A stretch of DNA of 64,000 nucleotides from Candolleomyces eurysporus (GCA_027579435.1 JANBPK010000706.1:62001-126000), one strand, 5' to 3'. Shown: positions 45,450 through 58,038, counted from the stretch's first letter. Notes: generated by a model from the letters alone, not told the origin. Numbers and translations are program-made.

Positions 45450-46191
45450 CAGAACAAAGGCGGTTTTTTACTGCTTCCCGGGAGATCACCATACACGGTC
45501 CAAACTGATATTTTTAAAAAATAAATCGTGGATCCTGATTCTGTGCATGAGGAGCATGAGAAGGGAAATTACAGGTCGAACCCAGAGGATTTCGCTCACT
45601 TCTCTCCTCTAAAACAATGCTATTCTTGCGACAGTCTGATTTTGCATTGAGGAACCTTTTAAAACGCCAGGCTGCTGAAGAAAAGTCGGATGCAGATTTC
45701 CTCCACTCGCTCTCGGTAACGTGGTGCCTACGGCGTTGGGGCTGGAATTACGAGGCGAATAGCTTGAGGTTAAAAGAACTCGACGATTGGCTAGAGAAGT
45801 CACATTCGGTCGAGCTGGCTTTTCCCTTGGTTCTCTCCATCTTATGACACTGAGGACGTAGCATTGCAAAGGAAAGAGACTCGGGATCTCAAAGTCAGTT
45901 ACGCTGAGGCACGTTCCTCAGGAGGGGTAATTTCTTCATGTCGGCTGTCAAATCTGCGACCCTGCTTGCATTTCGTTCGCTTGAATCGAGGTGCCGCAAG
46001 TCTGGTTTACTTCGGCGGCCGGTGGCCCAAGCGGTGGCCTGTGAGTCCGATCGGACGAAGCGCTAATCTTATCTCAGCTGTCATCTTATCACTCAGATTG
46101 AGGCCCACACTGTACAGTTGGTTTCAAGGTCAGGATTCAGACATTTGAACAGCAAAGAAACATATTCTCGGAATCTATTGAGGCGATTCTA
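45450..46191. other. Intergenic, no gene seen
   Basis: Short plus-strand frames (45617-45847, 45864-46148) have no support. Nothing else seen. Confidence 0.5.
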
Positions 46192-46782
46192 CTAGGCTTC
46201 ACTCATAGTCTCATCCTCCTCCTCATCCATATCCATGTCATTGCAGGAGTCCCTCATGTTCATCCTCTCCTTCAAAGCCCTCTCTTCACGACGCGAATCA
46301 GTTAAAGATCATCATCAATCCCGGTCAAAAAAAGTGGCTACGTACCGAGCATCATATCTTCTTCATCGGCTGGTTCCATCTCAAAGCGCAAGGGGTAAGT
46401 TTGTACTCGTCTCCCCACAGCCTCGGCTGGGTCCGTAGGATCGAACGAACGCGACATCGCCATTCGGTCCTCCAGCCCTTCAAAAAGCAAGCCAAAAAAA
46501 TCTCTTGCCAAGGCTATCCTGTGTGGCGGTTGAATCGAAGGTATGATCCATGGGATCACCGGGATGTGGAAGAAACCTCTCCTGTGTGTTGTAGCTCCCC
46601 TCCACCGGGTAACATGGTTTTAACACCTGCCAGTCGTTTAAGTGCCAGTTAGTCTGGTGAGGTAGGTAGGTAGCTCAATGAAAAACTGACCTCTTTGCCC
46701 TTTCCTTTGCCTTCATACTCAGGGATGTAGCGACGAAGGGTCTCGCGAGTGCGAAGGGGGCTAAATGTGGGGAGTCCGACAC
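46192..46782 (-). CDS. Unknown protein with acidic tail, first exon not placed
   Basis: Four exons in one phase: 46782-46691, 46626-46560, 46513-46346 and 46283-46192, about 139 residues. They read VGLPTFSPLRTRETLRRYIP, then a segment with PCYPVEGSYN and ERFLPHP, then LARDFFGLLFEGLEDRMAMS, then EPADEEDMMLG, and end in a very acidic tail (NDMDMDEEEDETMSEA). The 46-nt intron at 46559-46514 resolves an apparent frame clash. The 5' exon must lie above 46782 and end in phase 1; a possible start is near 46991 but I cannot confirm it. No family recognised. The pattern of conserved-looking blocks suggests a real small nuclear or cytosolic protein. Confidence 0.5.
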
Positions 46783-47082
46783 CTAGCGGCTCACAGAGTC
46801 AGACCCACTGGCTCGACGGCTGTTCCGTAGCGACGTCGATAGAAAGAGTGTAAGATGCGATCGTATTCGATTCGTATGAGAGAGAGAGAGATAGCGAAGG
46901 CGATCAGGGATCGGGGGGAGTAAGAAAAAGGTAAAAATTCGAGAGGCAAAATCACTACACAACGATTAAGATAAAATACAGGATCGGGCATGGACGGAAG
47001 GGCGAGCGGAATGAGGGCTTCCGCCTCGTTGGGGACACCTGAATACTCGGTATTCGGTGGCCGTTAGTCGCCGTTGTGTCGA

Positions 47083-47605
47083 GAGCGCAATCCTCGCGCC
47101 TAAACCTACGCGCGATTCCTAATTAGGTGATAAGTCGTTTAAATGAAAAACTGAGAAATAGAATAGGAGAGATAAACAAGAAAGGTGCAAAGAGAGGAGA
47201 GACGTTCGGGTCTGCGTCCAGACCGAACACATTCTCCACAGGGACCTCTTCCATAGGCTCGGTAGAGCAGTGGAGCTCCACAAGTCGTCTCACCTCGTCG
47301 AGGCTCTCTGTCGAGGGCCGAAAGGTCAATTGGAAGTGGTATCGGTAAAAAGGGCCGCTATCGCACCTCTCATCCTTCGCATGAAGGCATCCGAATCCTC
47401 ATGTTCGAGGTCCTCGAAGGATAGGCCAAACTGTGGAGGAATGGATGGTGGATCATTGCCTTCAACGATGCGACTTGGTCCAGCTTCGGCGTTCGTCCTG
47501 GGGAACGTACCCGTAAGGATGGGAATATAGTCTAACTCAGCTATTTTACTTGCCTATGGAGTCTTGAGGTAGCCCTCTGTTCCTCTCCCTCCATTTGGTA
47601 CAAAG
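47083..47605 (-). CDS. Unknown protein, frame uncertain near 5' end
   Basis: From the ATG at 47605 (MEGEEQRATSRLHRQ) the chain would continue as SKIAELDYIPILTGTFPRTN, but only in a different frame, with no room for a normal intron (junction near 47560). The long exon then reads PPQFGLSFEDLEHEDSDAFM and RRMR; a 59-nt intron (donor GAG|GTGCGA, acceptor CGACAG) leads to ESLDEVRRLVELHCSTEPME and VENVFGLDADPN. The last part may end soon after a further intron. It looks coding because the frame switches exactly where helical sequence continues, but the model is incomplete. No domain recognised. Confidence 0.4.
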
Positions 47606-47844
47606 GATGCGAAGGTAACGAGTGAAATTTTTGGTTGCACAATTATCCAATCGTACCAGTTTTTATAGTCCAAAGCCTGTGAGAGCGACTTGCTCGACCT
47701 GGCACAGCGAGGTAACCTAGTGACTCATTGAATGTTTCTTTCTATTCCAGCTAAAGGTCTCCCTGAGCCTATCAACATGTGCCGCACGAGATGACGAAAA
47801 TTTTTAGTTCTGATGACACGGTCTTCAGACCGCTACCTGGCAAA

Positions 47845-49326
47845 TCAGGTAGTCTGCTTTCGTCTTTTAGATCTCCGCAGCCCTATCGCCTCTAACTCGT
47901 CTTCCTGGATCCCGTTATTTTCGCCTTTCTCTATTGCTGTCCGTTCCGGGGCGACCTTGGGGCGCTTCTTCCCTCTTGTCACGGTTGTGCCTTTGGCAGG
48001 CTCAGAGGGCGTTGCACAATTGTTAGGGTCGCCACTCTGATCCGCCTCTTCGTCTTCCTGATCCTTCTCTTCGTCTTCCTGATCCTTGGGAGAAGTTTTC
48101 TTTCCCCGAGTCACAGATTTTGAGCTTTGCCCTTTACCTTTACCGGCTGACTGTACGGATTTACCCCCTGAGGTCCCAAGCTTCTTGAGGTCAATTTCTT
48201 CCCAACCTCCCCGTTCGGCAAGTTGGCTGATTGCGTCCCATTCTTCTTGCTTGACTCGTTGGACGCTCAGTCTACCTCGTGTGACTAGATCCATACCTAT
48301 TCAGAGAAACCATTTGAAATCGAAGATTGATATCACGTTCTTAGCACAGGGTCGAATGGTCACGTACCCTTAATGGCTGCCACACCCTTCCTCCTAAGAT
48401 AGGAAATCTCTTCGACGATGTCGGGTTCAGCGGAGCTTGACACAGAGACTGTGGAAATGTAACGGAGGAGAGCCAAAGGAACAAAGTGTTTGGCTCGAGA
48501 ATTGAATGTCAGATCGACCATGAACCATTTCGGTTTTTCTTGGTCTGTTTTCTGTTCAAGAATACTCGAGCATGAGATGGGAAACGAGTTAGAAGGAGGG
48601 GAGGCACGTAGACGTACGACATCGTAATACGGATGCGCTCTGAAGTCAATCCATTGAGTAAAAGACGACGCCGTACATGGTAGGAGGCGACTCACGGGTC
48701 CCAAGCGGTGTCTGAGTGCCAATCAATAAATTATAGACAGTACACGTGGCCAAGAGCGACTCACAATCCGGATATGCTTCTTTCGATACCTGAAGCGTTG
48801 GGGTAAGTATCAACCCAGACAGTTTCCATCGGATCGGACATACCTCAGCAAAAGCTGCTATCCCTGAGAGTGACGATAACGTTTCAGAAGACAAACTTCC
48901 AAATCTTTGACCAGACACTGACCTGGATTCTTACAGTTCGAATGGTAGAACAGGGCCTACAAATTGACGTATACTTAGACAGAGAATAAGATTAAGAATA
49001 TTCAATCAAATACCTTATCACCTTTTTTCATCTCTTTCATGATATTCCTAGCTTCAAAGTTGCGTACCCCTTCCCAGGGCGAAGTCTTGATTTGTTCGAA
49101 ATCATCGACACTAAACTAAATTGAAGGTCACCAAAGGATCTTCATGACCAGGTGCATAATTTAACAAACCTTGACGTCCTTGCCCTTAACAATCCTTGAG
49201 TCAGGTTCGGCCTTCAAAAGGTAGTAATTAGCGCTTGAAGAACTTGTTGAAGCTAGATACGTGGCATAAATTCAGCTTGTGTGGCTCGATTTTAGTAATC
49301 ACAGTGGGCTTACCTTCGTTTGACAT
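47845..49326 (-). CDS. EVE-domain protein (thymocyte nuclear protein 1-like)
   Basis: Ten exons close in frame: 49326-49314, 49252-49170, 49115-49014, 48956-48923, 48863-48844, 48789-48765, 48711-48696, 48639-48618, 48551-48368, 48296-47845; 316 residues. The EVE domain spans about residues 12-190: NYYLLKAEPDSRIVKGKDVK, FSVDDFEQIKTSPWEGVRNF, EARNIMKEMKKGDKALFYHS, GIAAFAEV, KPKWFMVDLTFNSRAKHFVP, MDLVTRGRLSVQRV. EVE domains are PUA/YTH-like and bind modified bases in DNA or RNA (family knowledge). The C-terminal 115 residues add two TRGKK motifs, a repeated acidic unit (DQEDEEKDQEDEEAD) and a basic end (RRSKRRKQ) fitting a nuclear signal. Exons of 16-25 nt are unusually small. Confidence 0.92.
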
Positions 49327-49858
49327 CGCTTTTGTCACAGACGGCTGTCGGTATTCCGTCCAGAAAAAAGGGAGTTTAGGCTTAAATGGAGAGAACTTCG
49401 ATTCGCGCCGCCAACGCGCCGCGGCCAAACGCGACCCGTTACATTCTCGTGACAGCGAGTTTGATGTGACAAAGCGCGGATAGGGGCTTTGGCGCTCAGA
49501 TCAAGCTCGACTCGGAATGCACCAGCAAAAAAAACGATGAAGTGAATGGTAACTCTACATATATAGTACACACAGAAATCAAATGAAAGCGTGTATGGAC
49601 GGGTATAAGGGATAACGATACAAATACAGTAAGATACAGCGAACAATCCTATGGAGTTGGGGGGTATAGTATATGAGCCGAAGTCGTCGAACGACCGGGC
49701 GGGGGTATAAAGAACGGTTCGGATATGATCCACACATCTATCGTACAATAGTCGGCTCTGCCACGTAAAGTCATAGATGATGGAGATTTCTAGTCGTGAA
49801 TGTGCAAGTTTGGTCATGAACGAATTCGTATCGCGTTGGCGTTAGAGATCGTTATTCA
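49327..49858. other. Intergenic, no gene seen
   Basis: Promoter side of the EVE gene and 3' flank of the arrestin-like gene. The minus frame 49817-49335 is unsupported. Confidence 0.5.
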
Positions 49859-51880
49859 TTACCGAGTTCTCATGAGCGAACCAGATGGTGAATATGCTGC
49901 AAACACATCACCATGCTGAATATCGCTTTTGCTCGCCTTCCTTGTCAGGCTAGATTGACTGCGGTCTTCACGGGATCGGATGGTGAAGGGGGCTGGGAGG
50001 GGTCCATGAACATGGAAAGTCGCGATCTTGATTGGACAGCTCAAGATCACATGTGGGCTGCTGGAGGTAGGCTTTGGTGAAGACGTTGATGGCCTAGAGC
50101 GGCCATTGCGAGGAAGACTAGAAATTGTGGCCGAGTCGGAGTCTTCGCTTGATATCCCAACGAGTGAAACGATGTACTAGTATGCATACGTTAGCAGCAG
50201 ATAGAGATGCTTATCCATGATTTCAACGTACCTCAACAGAAAAGAAGTCGATGTGGCACGAAGGAGATAACTCGTTGGATAAATGAATCTCCCCTTCCAA
50301 GTAGCATCGATCACTCGTCTGAGAGCCGTCCATTGATGCCGGTTTCCACCATACCGCCTTCCCAATGCTTTCCTCAGTGGTCTTCGTCGATGGGGTTTTG
50401 TTCTTTTGGGATGCTCCAGCTTGGCTGGCATCTTGCAGGTGCACGATCCTGCGTTGAAGTCGGACCTCGAACAGAGGTTGAGAGGCTGATAGAAGGAATG
50501 ACGAAACGTCTATGGGGCTGGAAGAATTATGCCACAGGACGAGAAAACATGGGATCACGGTTCCCCGGGTAAATGTGAGCTGTAAGGCCGTCAGTTAAAA
50601 TTATCAAGCGGGACCCGTCATCATCACGTACTGGTTCTGCGACGGAAAGCTATAAGGTCAATCCACATCAGTCGGGGTAGACACGGATGTAGCGCAATAG
50701 GCGTACCATTAGCTGGAGGTCGAGCAGAGAGCCCTGAAAGAGCTGCTGAAAGCGCGTCTCTGGAAGTGAATGCCATCCAGTGGGATCCTCTGACGGTGGT
50801 AGCAAAAATCCTCCTTGGAGATACGCCTGTTGACGAAGGAAAGAGGCAGGCGGAGGGGAGAAGGTCGGAGCGTAATGAATCATCGCCTGCAGTCTGGTGA
50901 TGTCGCGCGTCAACAATCATAAGAACGGTGGAAAAATGCCGATCGGACACTCACTTGGAATTCGGCTTGAATAAGCCGTGCGTTATATGCATGACGAGCT
51001 GGTATTGGATGTTGGCTCCGATACCTCTTTCCAAGAACGACTGCGGCGTTTGCACCACTCGCTGTGGCGACCCATTGCGCGAGGGGAGGATTATCTCTGT
51101 CGGAAAATGAATCGAAAAAGGCCAAGTATAGCTTCCCTCCAACTTGGCGTTAAACTTCGTCTTCCTGCTACCATCAAAGTCTAGAGGACTCGGATGGGGC
51201 ATTCTCGGATCGCCCGCATTCTTGTCCCAGATCGTCACCACTTGATTGAGGAACGTATACGTTCCTTCTTCGAGGAACCCGGTAACGAAGTGGCCTCGCA
51301 GCTTATATTTGGAAATAGTCATGATCAGCGAAACAAATCCGGACAAAGGAACCAGGTCACTCACCGATACTGTAATCGAGTTTATCGTTTGAGGTCGGTC
51401 AAGGTCTAGTTGAACGCATCCGGTGATCTGGTCGCCTCCAAAAAATTTCGGGACCTTTTGCGCGGACGAGGAGTTCGGAGTCGTGGCCCTGCTCATGACC
51501 CTCAAAGTCGCCCAGGCCCTGGTATCATCCCGACTCCCCGACAACATGTAAAACTCATGTTGCTGGCGACTCAGTGACCCATGAGAATTTTCATCTCCAG
51601 ATCTCTGGAGCTCAAGAGCTACAGCTTGACCGTATCCAGGAAGCGCTTGCTGAGAATGCCGCCTACTCGACCTGTTCCCATGCCTTCGACTCGTACTTTG
51701 GTATGCCGGAGGTGATTGAGTAGAGGCACTAGGCTCAGCGGCAGTCGATAACGTCGTCGGGATGTACGAGTGGCGTCTAGCATGTCGTTGGGGTAACCCA
51801 GAACCAGGGTTCATCGTCCAAGACGGGGAGTTACGAGCAGGTGGCGCAGCGTAATCGAGTCCCAACGCTGCTGCTGTCAT
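49859..51880 (-). CDS. Arrestin-like protein
   Basis: Six exons close in frame: 51880-51365, 51301-50955, 50893-50707, 50649-50632 (18 nt), 50579-50232, 50176-49859; 577 residues. The Ser/Gln/His-rich first 130 residues look disordered. The arrestin-type beta-sandwich then shows KFFGGDQITGCVQLDLD, FVTGFLEEGTYTFLNQVVTI, KLEGSYTWPFSIHFPTEI, SFLERGIGANIQYQLVMHI, and in the second half GWHSLP, LTFTRGTVIPCFLVLW, WWKPAS and YLEGEIHLSN. Fungal arrestin-like proteins often act as adaptors that bring ubiquitin ligases to membrane cargo (family knowledge); no PPxY motif is obvious to me. The start at 51880 (MTAAALGLDYAAPP) is preferred over the open frame further upstream. Confidence 0.82.
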
Positions 51881-52462
51881 CGTCAGTATATATATCAAAT
51901 CGCTTGAGGGCGCTTGTCACTTGGTGCATGTGAGCAAATATAGAACTTCCTAGAGAAGTACGATACCGGTGCAAAGTACGAAAAAGTTAACGTTCAGAAC
52001 TCTGCCGTATGTGATGATAGAGGCATTGGAGTAAGAGGAATACTGATGGAACCTGAGCGGCATGCCCAAAACAGGCATATTCGATGCCCACTTTCTTTTG
52101 TCTTTGCGCGGTTCTAATTGTCTTTCGACCGACATGAGTATTCCGGGAAGCAGCTGCACTGATGCTGTCAGCACAAGACAATAAGATAACTCTGCCCCAT
52201 TCGCGCCTCAAAACCATGCGTCTTGCACATCCGTCAGGTGTGGCATAGTGTTCTAGGCCGTATGGTTAGAGCGACGCGGAAACAAAATGTGGCCCTTGTT
52301 CCCAAAACAGCTAAATTTCCCAAAAATGGTGTCAGATGGCAAAACACGCTAAGCGATAGGGCCGATACCCCCGGTTGTAGCGCAAACACATAGCGCTAAT
52401 CGATTCGTTCCATGAGCCTGCTCCCGCCAAGGCGATGGGCAAGGGATGTCTATAAAAAAAAA
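51881..52462. other. Intergenic, no gene seen
   Basis: Between the arrestin-like gene start and the 3' end of mcd4. Short minus frames (52217-51950) lack support. Confidence 0.5.
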
Positions 52463-55400
52463 CTAATCTCCCTTGTGCCGAGAGTTGATACGGGGGCCGT
52501 TTTCTGCCATCAACAACTCTCCAGCTGCTGATACGGCGGCAGCCCACAGTAAAAGCAAGGACGCTATACAAAAGAATGTGATCGACTGTCCAATCTCCAG
52601 CCAGGACCCCGTGTCTTGAACCTTAAAGAAAAACGTGAGAGTCATCCCTAGCATTCAACGAAAACGGGTCAGACTACATTTCACAAACACAGATATAGCA
52701 AAGCACCACACACCATCCACGATCGATAGCGCCACGAGGAGTAACGAGAACGGAGGCAAACATAGAGCCTTGTTCAACTCGGAAAACGTGATCCCGAGCA
52801 TAACATATGGAGCGAAAATTTTGAAGAGCTATGAATATCGTCCAGCACCTTGCGTCAGAGACCCTGACCACAATCCGTTCGTTGACATGCAGATGCTTAC
52901 CAGAAGCGTAGCCATAAAGAATGGACTAAATATAGGTATAAGGCGATATACTGGAGCTAGATAGAATGACCTGTGCAAAAGGGTTAATCCAGGAGCCGGT
53001 GGAGCCATGGGGCGTCCTCGAGTGAGGGTTCTTACGAGATAGAGGCCACACTAATTGAAAAGCAATTCAATAAGTCTGCGAACACATGATGAAAGAAGAG
53101 ACAGATACGTACTTTCCAGTACCAAAGAAAGCAATTTGAACGAAGAACAGGAACATCATAGCTATCCTCATGTCGTCCGGTTGGAACGTATAGCTCGTCA
53201 AAGAAGATGTCGGCTGCTGTCGTTGCCATTTCCCTGGTCTCGAGGGTTGCTTCTCTGTTCTGATTTGCCTTTCCACCTCGATCCATGTGATGAGGCAGGC
53301 AGAGAAGACACTGTAAAATAGACCTTCCACGCTAATAGAAAGTATCACAAAAGCTGGCCCAAATCCGAGGAAGTATCTGAGGATCTTAGACCGAGGATGC
53401 GAATCTAGCCCCAGCCTAGTAAATGGGAACAAAGACGCCACCCCTGACCGTAATGTCAGTACCTCACGCCCTAGCAGCGAAGTGAAGAACTTACCCAGTG
53501 CAAGCCAGCCTAAAGCCTGATTTACCAACGGCAGTCCATTTTTGGCTTGAAGGTGTGCAACGGAGCTTGCTGTTATCATCATAGTAATCAAAACAAGACA
53601 CGCCTGCAGTTCAAGGAGTAACAGTTGTAGTAAATGCTGTCAGTCAAGAAAAATTAAATGCTGTAACTGGTGCGAGGCCCACCTGGAAGACGAATGTCCT
53701 AACAATTGAACGGCGTCGCTCCGCAGTACGAATCTCGGCATAGACTTCACGTAAGCCAACAAGGCCGAGTAGGATAACCACAGCGCCACCCGCGAGGCTG
53801 ATGGCATGTCAGCGATGCATATGGGCGAGAGCAGCTCGACTTACATCGCAGGCACGTTCTCGGTCTTGTTAACAGATAACAGGGGGAATGTTGCGTTCAG
53901 AGCGCAGAGGAGACTCCATGAGCCGTACAGTTTCAGGTGATTCTTCAGGGGTAAGGGCCAAGTGAGCGGCCAAACCAGACCCATCAAGCCGAATCCTGCG
54001 CTCCAAATGGATCGATGTGTGTACCCGACCTGCAATATCATGAGCCAACATTGTCCCCGGAAGAAGATTTTGCTCGACGGAAACATACCACCATTGCCTG
54101 TGTAGACGCCACCACAAAGACAAACCAAACAAACAGACTGGAAGAACCCTGCCTCATGACCCTTGACACCAGGTCCGGTGCACCCCGGGTCAAGAACTGC
54201 TGCCAGAAGTATACAGGGAAGCTAACATAGAGGTAAAACGTCCAAGGCGATTTTTGCAGGGCAAAGGTACCCCAAAACACGGCCAAGACCGCTGCAGCGA
54301 AAAGCGACACCACAAATTGATACAACCCCCGACCTGTTTCGATCGGTCGGAAGATGTACATCGATGCGAAGCATGCCCAGCCGATATACGCAAATGTGAC
54401 GATGGTTCGAATGAGGAACCTGTCATATGTCTGCAGGTAATGCAGACCTTGCAATCCCGTGCGTATTAACACCGATGCTCCTCGCTTTGCGGATGCCCAC
54501 TGCCCTGTTTCAATCAGGCTTTCTATTGTCTTCAGAGCTGCCTCGCCTGGTAAATCGTTTGATCCAGAGTTATGTAGGGGTGTGAATGGTTTGTATAGCA
54601 AGGTATGTTGCATCTTGAGTTCTGTGATAGGAGACGTCAGTGCTGCCCACACCATCTGCGAGTCGCCACGTACCGTGTTTCACCCGGTACTGCTCCAGGA
54701 TGACCTGAATTAGGGAGACCGTTAAGGAGGTGATTAAAAAATATTAATTGCTCAAGAATACCTTCGCATTGACGAGCGCAGACTTTGGAGCAACGTCTTC
54801 ACCGGCAGCCGGGTCGAGATACCCTGGACGCGATGGATCGGCATCGGGCAAAACGCCGACAGAGTTTACTGGCCAGTCGATGCCAATAAGTGCAGCCATA
54901 AGCGATGCGATATCCGCTTGCTCTACATCTCTCCGATAAAGATGTTTCAGGCCCCAAGGTTCAGAATAGGTATCATGGGTCCCTGCAGGAATATCTGGGA
55001 GCGGTCCTCGGACACCTTTACCCCAGGCGATCAGGGGTGTACGAGTATTATCGGGATCTGCATATGGGCGGACAGCCTTATTAGATACGAATGACCAGTT
55101 GGTTGAGCATAGACAATAAGAAACTTACGCCCATCACCGTGATTCCCAATCTCTGACATCCCATGGTCTGCCGTGAAGACGAAACTGGTATCTTGATCCT
55201 GATAAAATTCGTTGAAGAGTTTTTCAGTACGTCGAACGATGTCATCCACGACCTGGATGTTGCGCATATATTCCTAAAAACAGCTTTGAGCGAGAGCATC
55301 AATGCGGCGTGGCAGGGCGTTCCTACCTTCGAATGAGGACGATACGAATGCCCAGTCGTATCCAGCCCGAGCAAGTGCAGAAAGACGACGACCTTATCTT

Positions 55401-56303
55401 GACGAAGCTCGGCATTCAATTTGGCATCTTGTGTCGCGTTTCGGAAGAGTTGCTCGAGATGATCAAGGGCCCACAGGTCCAAAGCAGTGGCATCTACATA
55501 TTCATATCAGCCATTCAATCCGACTCGTTTCACGGAAGCACGCGCCTTTGGTGAAATCTTCGTCATCTTCATGATAGCTCCATTCCTTTACTTTGCCTGG
55601 TGTTGCACCCCGAGCAAACATAGGAAGGATGTCCGGCGAACCAAACGAGTAGGTAGAACTCGATCTATTGAAAACAGAATCAAAATCCACCTTCGGAACA
55701 AGTCAGAGAGGAGTGCGTGACAATTAGAGATCAGAGAATTCATACAGGATTGACTTTCCAGCCCTGGAAAGAAGATTAGTACGCAAAACGCGCGAAAGTC
55801 TCGGACAAACGCGTACCTTGGTCACAGCTGAAACGTCCTCGTACATTCCTCCAATAATAGCGACATGCCCCGGCCGACTTTCAGTTGGTACGCGTGTATG
55901 TGATATCCCAAAAGCACCCCTCTTCTCAACAATAGATCGCAAGTATGGAGCGACGACTTCAGGAGATCCTGGTATATTTGGAAATGGATTGAGGTTGAAC
56001 AAAAGGTCCGCACGAAGCCCATCGCCTATTACCAAAACCAAAACTCATTTCAGCTCTTCTCCGTGAAATTGAAGAATGGAGAGCACACGTACCGACGATG
56101 AGTACCAGCCTCTTGGCATGCGCAGACCCGACATTAAAGCTCTTCATCCCATTGACGACGGGACTCGTGAAGTAGCAATCGAAGACTGAACCGATGAAGA
56201 TGACGTGGAAGAGGAGACCAAGGATGAGCAATTTGCTGATATTAAAGCTAGAGTTCTGGTTTACAGTCGTTGAACCGTTCCTCTTTGCTCCTTTCTTCGC
56301 CAT
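52463..56303 (-). CDS. mcd4: GPI ethanolamine phosphate transferase 1 (Mcd4/PIG-N)
   Basis: Many short exons from the ATG at 56303 ([14 protein letters not shown]) to the stop at 52463. An N-terminal signal anchor ([20 protein letters not shown]) precedes the lumenal alkaline-phosphatase-like domain: [10 protein letters not shown] (metal site), [20 protein letters not shown] (nucleophilic Thr), [42 protein letters not shown]. The C-terminal PigN domain has numerous membrane segments (for example [39 protein letters not shown]). The enzyme adds ethanolamine phosphate to the first mannose of the GPI precursor in the ER (family knowledge). All main blocks are present in order, so the gene appears intact. 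It diverges from the AlkB-like gene at 56727. I did not fix every exon border. Confidence 0.93.
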
Positions 56304-56726
56304 TGTCGTAGTGGTGTATATATATTCACGTCACGGGTATGTTTCTGTGATTTTGACATTTAGAGTGTGCTTGGTCGTCAAGGGTTCAGAAAGAGACTCA
56401 CACTAGGTTCTCTAGCAGAGCATTTTATAATTCCTTTTCGACTTTCTCTGTCCAAGGCGCGACGACTGGTGGCGCTGGCGTAAACGACGTCGAAGGGTAG
56501 GTGGTAAGTGACGGTTAGAATCAGGGGACCGCATCAGCCACGGCCCGGGCAAAGGCCATTCTGCGGCCGTTAGTGCCAGGCAGCGCCCAGGTTCATCATC
56601 CATCATGGGTTCCCTTCTCCTGCTTCATTTTGAACCTCCCCAGATCGTTCTTGAGGTTGGTCGTCTATTCTATCAAGGGCCTCCGTATTTACCTGGTATC
56701 CAGTGGTCCATCTCTAGCCGTGTTCA
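56304..56726. promoter_or_regulatory. Divergent promoter, mcd4 and AlkB-like gene
   Basis: 423 bp between the two start codons. No recognised binding sites or TATA box on either side; assignment rests on position only. Confidence 0.4.
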
Positions 56727-57725
56727 ATGACGGTCGGACTCTCTCCATCGACCAAGCGGAAGCTTGACCAGCAAGAGGTCGAGCAACAGGTTCCGAAAGA
56801 GCGCAAGAAGCTTAGAATTGAAATACCAACTTTTCCAGGTCTTGGAGACTCTCCTTCTCCCGATAGGGTAGATTCTCTCTTCTCGAGCGTTTCATACGAT
56901 TCCCTCTTCGACGAACCTCAAAATCTCGCTGAATGTGCCAGCGATGCAGTGGTAGCCGTCACCCCACCTTTGGCTCTCAATTACGGGCCTCCCATTAGAG
57001 GGCTTTATTTTGAGCCCAGCCTCCGGATATCTCAAGAAACAGCAGATTCTGTCGTGGATTTCTGCATGAAGACCTACTTTACGACCCCAGGTGCCAATCA
57101 GGTTATGCTCTTCGGAAGAGCGCCTGCTGCCCATCCGGAACCCTCGGATGACTGCCCGACTCCTACTCATAGGGACTTCAACAAGCCTATTGGGCTCCCT
57201 GCCATTCTTTGCTCATTACTGGACACCCTACGTGCTGCCCTCCACCCCGTTCTTCCATCCTCAACGCACGCTCTTTTATTCCCTTCAAAACCCACGATGG
57301 CTAGACAGGCCATTATTAATCTTTACGAACCAGGGGACGGGATCACACCACACGTCGATCTCTTGGGCCGATATGCGGATGGGATTATTGGTGTCAGCTT
57401 TGGGAGTGGTTGCGTGATGAGATTTGATAAAGTCTCTACTCCTCCCACTCCTTCCTCAGGACCCGAAGACGACGCTGAGGGTCCTGAGGAACATGAACCT
57501 GCACCTGAACGCACTCGCTGGGATCTTTACCTCCCACAGCGTAGTGTGGTTGTTCTCTCTGAAGAGGCCAGATATGATTGGACTCACGGTATTGACAAAC
57601 GAACTAGAGATTTTATAGCTTGTGAAGCTGGGGACGGACTCGGAATCGGAAGATGGGTAGATCGCGATGTACGAGTTAGCGTTACATTTCGTTGGATGCT
57701 CGAAGGGGCAGATGTTGTAGGATAG
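56727..57725 (+). CDS. AlkB-like 2-oxoglutarate/Fe(II) dioxygenase
   Basis: Single exon, 332 residues. Basic N-terminus with a possible nuclear signal (KRKLDQQEV, PKERKKLRIE). The catalytic double-stranded beta helix carries QAIINLYEPGDGITPHVDLL (the H-x-D iron ligands are in HVD), DGIIGVSFGSGCVMRF, then LYLPQRSVVVLSEEARYDWT, HGI (the distal His ligand), and RVSVTFRW with the 2-oxoglutarate-binding Arg. AlkB homologues oxidatively demethylate DNA, RNA or protein (family knowledge); the LYEPGDGITPHVD style is closer to ALKBH8/ALKBH4-like proteins than to ALKBH2/3, but no RRM or methyltransferase domain is present. An acidic Pro-rich insert (PTPSSGPEDDAEGPEEHEP) interrupts the sheet region. Confidence 0.88.
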   Translation: MTVGLSPSTKRKLDQQEVEQQVPKERKKLRIEIPTFPGLGDSPSPDRVDSLFSSVSYDSLFDEPQNLAECASDAVVAVTPPLALNYGPPIRGLYFEPSLRISQETADSVVDFCMKTYFTTPGANQVMLFGRAPAAHPEPSDDCPTPTHRDFNKPIGLPAILCSLLDTLRAALHPVLPSSTHALLFPSKPTMARQAIINLYEPGDGITPHVDLLGRYADGIIGVSFGSGCVMRFDKVSTPPTPSSGPEDDAEGPEEHEPAPERTRWDLYLPQRSVVVLSEEARYDWTHGIDKRTRDFIACEAGDGLGIGRWVDRDVRVSVTFRWMLEGADVVG

Positions 57726-58038
57726 AGACTTTTGTATCAGCTGTGCAATAATTCTCACTAAATACGAGGAATTTGGGTCACGGCCAACTAGATGACAGGG
57801 GGCGGAAGGAGGCGATCCGGCTTCCGGCATGCGCTCACCCGGGCGCTCAGCTCGGTAACAATTCTTTTCACTCTTCTCCATTGCACTCGCTGGGGAGAAA
57901 TCAGCTGTTTCACGACTATAACTACTTGGCCCGACCTACCACTATCTTTCATTCCACTCCTCCCCTTCGTTTCGGTCTGCATCTCCCCACTGCAAGAACA
58001 CACACCCTGAAACACCGACACCATTCACCAGGAAGATC

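Noticed and set aside
47235..47270. tRNA D-arm-like string (GGCTCGGTAGAGCAGTGG)
   Set aside because: No matching acceptor, anticodon or T-arm around it, and it lies inside a coding exon of the minus strand.
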